Of a stretch of 64,000 bases of DNA, positions 29,673 through 64,000 are shown piece after piece. Source of the stretch: Cliona cf. orientalis (taxonomy: Eukaryota; Porifera; Demospongiae; Clionaida; Clionaidae). Both the position numbers and the translations under genes were made by a program. Location: contig OZ005699.1 of the NCBI GenBank assembly GCA_963930775.1, positions 4,547,501 through 4,611,500 on the forward strand. The letters are read 5' to 3'. How positions within the stretch are numbered: position 1 is the first letter of the stretch; every line of letters starts with the position of its first letter. The notes under the pieces were generated by a model. The model was not told where the DNA came from. It made no database searches and was given only the letters and a program-made list of their open reading frames with translations.

Positions 29673-31093
29673 GGTACCATTTAATTGCGTGGGCGTGAGC
29701 GTCAGGAATGGCTAATTCAATTAGCGAATCGTGAAGGGGCGTGGCCGAAGAGGCCATACGAGTGCTTTTGGTCGAAGGTGGGCGTGTCCAGAATCGGCCA
29801 GGGATGATTATGCGCGTGTAATTAGCGACCGGAAGTGGCCCCTGAAGAAAAGGCCGGTAATTGCCCACATCAAAGCATTCTTGCTTAACTATTAACCGCA
29901 ACGACTTAAAAAAAAAAATTACACAACAAGTAGAAAAAAAAAGCAAACTTAAATAATTAAATAATCTAATTCATGGGGGATTTGGGAGCACTTGGGGGGA
30001 TAATTTTTACATGGGCACGCAGAATGGGTCAAAACTAGAATTTTGATGGCGGGAAATTTTGATTCACACCTTATAATTAAAGTTATGGCCCTTTGAAGTT
30101 TCCCCATATGTTTGTATAGGAAGCCATGCATTTGCAATGTTTCCGCCCACACGCTACGTGAGGGGCGGGGCTACGCGCGCACATAGACTTGACGACCTTT
30201 ACCCAATTTGGCCAAAATTGGAGTATAGGCTGCCTGCTTGCATTGTATGGCTCTACTAAGCATCCAGCTCAACTATGTCGTGGTTTCTGGATAATTTTTT
30301 TCCTGCTTGGTGTGTGGTCTCCTTGAAAAAAAAAAAAAAAAAAAAAAAAAGCCTTATTAGGCCTAATTAAGCATGTGGGCGTGTTCCTGGCACTGTGTGG
30401 AGTGTGTGCGTGTGCGTTAATGCAGGTTTTATTGCTTCCGATTGGGCGTGGCTTCACGGGCCAGTGCTTGGATATCGGCGCCTGGGACTTGGCCTCGGCG
30501 ATAGGTGGGCGTGTCCCGGAAGCGGTGGTGACCTTTGAACCCCGCGAGGAGGCTTTGGGGGCGTGGCAGGAGGTCAAAGGTGAGGCCATGTCAGTTAATG
30601 AGGCACTGTACGCCGGTGCGATCGAGGGGCCTGTACGGCTGGACGGAAGCTGACGATGGTTTGAAGCGGATGTGGTTGCGATGACGTGTTGTTACTCCGC
30701 CCACACAGGAAATGAGGTGAGCTCTTGCGTGGGCGGTGTGGCAGAACGGCCTCCAAGTGTTTGTGTGTGTTTTGGCCTTGAGGAAGCTGTGTGTTTTAAT
30801 TGGGATTGATTGTGGGCTTCCGGTGGACATCCGGTGGTTAGTAGGCACTTGATTGAGAATGGTGGTCCTTGGGGAACAGGGTGGGGCTGTTTTGGGCGTG
30901 GCCTGGCCCCTCCCTTCCGGCTCGGCTTCCGGTCCATGGAGGATATTAAATGAACACTTCCGGCTCTAGCAGCCACACCCCTGAGACCTGTGCAATTAAA
31001 AGGGCGTGGTTACACAACATGCACCTCACTAATGACTTTGATGTGGTTTAGGTGTCATATCCCCCACCTCACGCCCACGCAATTTAATGGTAC
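29673..31093. mobile_element. TTAA-flanked element, copy C, a single internal unit, inverted
   Basis: TTAA at 29669-29672 and 31094-31097. The order is 3' module (29673-29910), one unit (about 29930-30320), A-run (30325-30348), GC-rich module (30350-31093). Orientation is opposite to copies A and B. It shows the minimal arrangement of the family. Confidence 0.88.
30375..30653 (+). CDS. Hypothetical ORF in the GC-rich module, copy C (doubtful)
   Basis: A 92-codon frame like that of copy B, with one residue different. The start lies just inside the module next to the A-run and the frame points to the element end. Function unknown. Confidence 0.25.
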   Translation: MGVFLALCGVCACALMQVLLLPIGRGFTGQCLDIGAWDLASAIGGRVPEAVVTFEPREEALGAWQEVKGEAMSVNEALYAGAIEGPVRLDGS

Positions 31094-31713
31094 CTTAACG
31101 GACACTCCCAATAACGGACCTCTACCAAATAACGGACACTGCTATATGTACCAACCGATATCTCCATATGTTTAATACAGTAGCAGCACCTGAATAGCTC
31201 CGAATTCCGGATAACGGACACAGCAGCTTGCACCAAGTAATACAGTACTATGCAAAAAACGTTCCGACTAACGGACGCGGTGGGTGTGGCTAACCCCGCC
31301 CACGACCGTCTTACATGCAGTTCATGGCATTATTAACAATCTGTACAAAAATAATAAGACGGCAATACATGTAGACACTAAAAAACGGTAGTACTTCGTC
31401 TAGCTATAGTAATGACAACAGCCATTACTTTACTTGCTCAAATGGCAAGTAGCTAGCCATTCGTCCACCATGACGCAATTGACACTTGTCTAGTAGATCA
31501 CTTCCTTGAAACAGACTGAATAGTGCAATACATTGTCATGAAAACACTTGAGTATGTCATAAATTTCTTTATAACAATGAACTATTGGCTATAAAATTAA
31601 TATTATATGAAGTGGGAGTTGACAAAGGTAAAACACCCCAATAAAGGACATACCCCGAATATAGGACAGAAGCCTATGTACCAAGGTGTCCGTTATTCGG
31701 AGAGTCCACTGTA

Positions 31714-32141
31714 TATAATAATAATGTACAAGCGTTTGCATGTATTTGTTTAATCACATTTAGTCAGGTTTTACTGCACATGCTTTATGCACAATTATGG
31801 GGCTGGCTTTTTAGGCTACATAACATTGATTTTAAAGGTCCTACGTTAAGTTTTAGAAGGATTTGGTGGGATATTATTATATTAATTTTAGAGGTCAAAG
31901 CAGGATGTTGTGGCATTTAGTAGTTTACTTTGCCAACACCAATTGAGATCCATTTCGTCAAATTTAACGCTCACTAATGTTATCCACTATATGGTATTAG
32001 TTATTCATGTTTACAAGGTCTGCCCAAGTCCTATAATAGCATCCGTACCCAGTATTCACGTGATGATTGGGTATAGCGCTGCAGGGGGTGCCACTACTAT
32101 AATAATGAAATGAAAAAGAGGATTCACATATAATAACAGAG
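31714..32141. other. Short gap after KAT2, no gene seen
   Basis: AT-rich sequence between the pogo-like element and the KAT2 stop; presumably holds the KAT2 3' UTR. Confidence 0.5.
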
Positions 32142-63783
<31,642 letters not shown>

Positions 63784-64000
63784 CTAGTAAGCCATAATAA
63801 TACACTAACTGTGGTGATGCAAATGATCAAGCAGAGAAAGCCTCCACTCAAAGTTTACAACAAAGTGCATGCTACAACATGCATAGTGTGATAACTTAAG
63901 GTTTCGGGATGCTATTCATGATCACAAATACACATATAACTAATGATACATTTTCATCCAAGTCTGTCCTTTGTATAATCTAAGCACAGGTAAGGGTATA

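Larger units (their letters stand above)
29655..31711. mobile_element. Pogo/Tigger-like MITE hosting TTAA element copy C
   Basis: Inverted ends CAGTGGACTCTC / GAGAGTCCACTG lie in a TA duplication (29653-29654, 31712-31713). Its own sequence is 29655-29668 and 31098-31711, about 630 bp with ATAACGGACAC motifs at both ends; the rest is the nested TTAA element. No transposase is present. It fills most of the gap between CAPN7 and KAT2. Confidence 0.8.

Overview
This is a eukaryotic, metazoan-type window. It holds parts of two ordinary, intron-rich nuclear genes, both on the minus strand, with mobile DNA packed into their introns and the gap between them. The genes are a calpain-7-like protease (CAPN7: two N-terminal MIT domains, then the cysteine-protease core) and a GCN5/PCAF-type histone acetyltransferase (KAT2: acetyltransferase plus C-terminal bromodomain). 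I worked out splice sites by hand. Eleven CAPN7 exons and thirteen KAT2 exons join in phase with GT-AG introns, many only 52-90 bp long. Compact introns, this gene set and the repeat style suggest an early-branching invertebrate, possibly a demosponge; the species is inference only.

Layout, left to right: 1-3481, repeats and non-coding DNA, with the 3' part of CAPN7 apparently beyond the left edge; 3482-7827, CAPN7 exons 11 to 2; 7828-29188, CAPN7 intron 1 (21.4 kb), of which about 21.15 kb is one nested transposon stack; 29189-29404, CAPN7 exon 1; 29655-31711, a pogo-like element with a TTAA element inside; 32142-43092, KAT2 exons for the acetyltransferase and bromodomain; 43093-61939, an 18.8-kb KAT2 intron holding a decayed DIRS-like tyrosine-recombinase retrotransposon and a 4.5-kb long-terminal-repeat DNA element with a truncated transposase gene; 61940-63783, two KAT2 linker exons. 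The PCAF N-terminal domain should lie beyond the right edge.

The intron-1 stack can be read layer by layer from target-site duplications. A mariner-like MITE (7975-29124) was split by a MULE-like element (8164-27014, perfect 9-bp duplication TATTCAAGC) and again by a long-TIR element (27284-29050). The MULE-like element was split by a TTAA-flanked element (8383-26921). That TTAA element carries about twenty ~400-900-bp repeat units whose ends read CACTAAGCAG and CTACTTAGTG. The array itself hosts a second TTAA element (14621-16438, two units), a full-length hAT element with an intact 741-codon transposase, a fold-back element, and tRNA-headed repeats. A third TTAA element (29673-31093) carries one unit. 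The same transposon ends therefore enclose one, two or about twenty copies of an internal unit. This is the most unusual structure in the window.
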